A stretch of DNA of 64,000 bases, taken from contig OY101126.1 of NCBI GenBank assembly GCA_956465555.1, forward strand, positions 104,501 through 168,500, written 5' to 3'. Below the pieces are notes generated by a model, which worked only from the letters and a program-made list of their open reading frames with translations, was not told where the DNA came from and searched no databases. Positions within the stretch are counted from its first letter, which is position 1, and each line of letters opens with the position of its first letter. The stretch is from Nitzschia sp. pyKryTriq1 (taxonomy: Eukaryota; Bacillariophyta; Bacillariophyceae; Bacillariales; Bacillariaceae). Made by a program: the position numbers and the translations under genes. This document shows positions 63,891 through 64,000 of this stretch, piece after piece.

Positions 63891-64000
63891 TAGTAGAGTA
63901 AGTGGTGCTTTGCCCCTGCCTTCGAGCATATTATTATGACGCACATAAAAAATAATCGCCGCACGATGTGCTTTTTTGCTTGGCTTTTCGCAATTATGCT
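63891..64000. other. window end, no feature
   Basis: AT-rich, no gene recognised. Confidence 0.3.

Noticed and set aside
1-64000. tRNA, rRNA, CRISPR, prophage or retroelement polymerase genes
   Set aside because: I looked for cloverleaf/B-box pairs, repeat-spacer arrays and RT/integrase motifs and saw none convincing.

Overview
The window reads as nuclear DNA of a photosynthetic stramenopile, most probably a diatom. Genes are eukaryotic: large single-exon or few-exon reading frames, GT-AG introns of about 110-375 bp, and heavy poly-Gln/Ser/Thr/Asp/His insertions. Several proteins carry a signal peptide followed by an ASAF-like Gly/Ala-Phe junction (FBPase, ClpS, the coiled-coil protein at 48-49 kb), the bipartite plastid-targeting pattern of secondary plastids. 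Intergenic DNA is unusually rich in CTAG, GTAC, ACCGGT and TAC/TAG triplet runs. Nothing suggests a prokaryotic, viral or plasmid origin.

Layout. 0-7 kb: 5'-truncated METTL-type methyltransferase (+), plastid fructose-1,6-bisphosphatase (-), secreted and possibly GPI-anchored gamma-glutamyltransferase (+). 7.2-11.3 kb: a four-exon minus-strand gene, reconstructed here, that fuses a fructuronate/tagaturonate-reductase-type (mannitol dehydrogenase family) enzyme to a uronate-isomerase-like amidohydrolase; this is the most interesting gene in the window. 12.5-18.2 kb: a 1,877-aa Gln/Pro-rich PDZ protein. 19.6-23.5 kb: a protein with three SnoaL/CaMKII-AD-like domains and a two-TM basic/acidic protein. 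25-35.5 kb: four small lineage-specific genes (two are a direct duplicate pair), a multi-TM protein with a spliced signal peptide, and a prolyl-4-hydroxylase-like enzyme with a LamG-like tail. 35.6-37.4 kb: G-protein beta subunit (three exons), with a 1.67-kb foldback-like repeat element directly upstream. 40-44 kb: plastid ClpS and a TKL-like kinase. 46-51 kb: two paralogous small genes flanking a duplicated non-coding block with hairpins, plus a coiled-coil protein. 53-63 kb: cytochrome P450, an AGC kinase with a degenerate cyclic-nucleotide domain and long charged helix, and a membrane-anchored JmjC protein. The last kilobase holds the decayed end of a repeat whose structured 3' terminus recurs at 18.84-18.98 kb.

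Functional links between neighbours are weak, as expected for a eukaryotic chromosome. Thematically there is sugar-acid and sugar-phosphate metabolism (FBPase, the uronate fusion), signalling (G beta, two kinases) and plastid protein turnover (ClpS). Exon joins were inferred by eye from splice consensus, reading frame and family motifs, not from transcripts.
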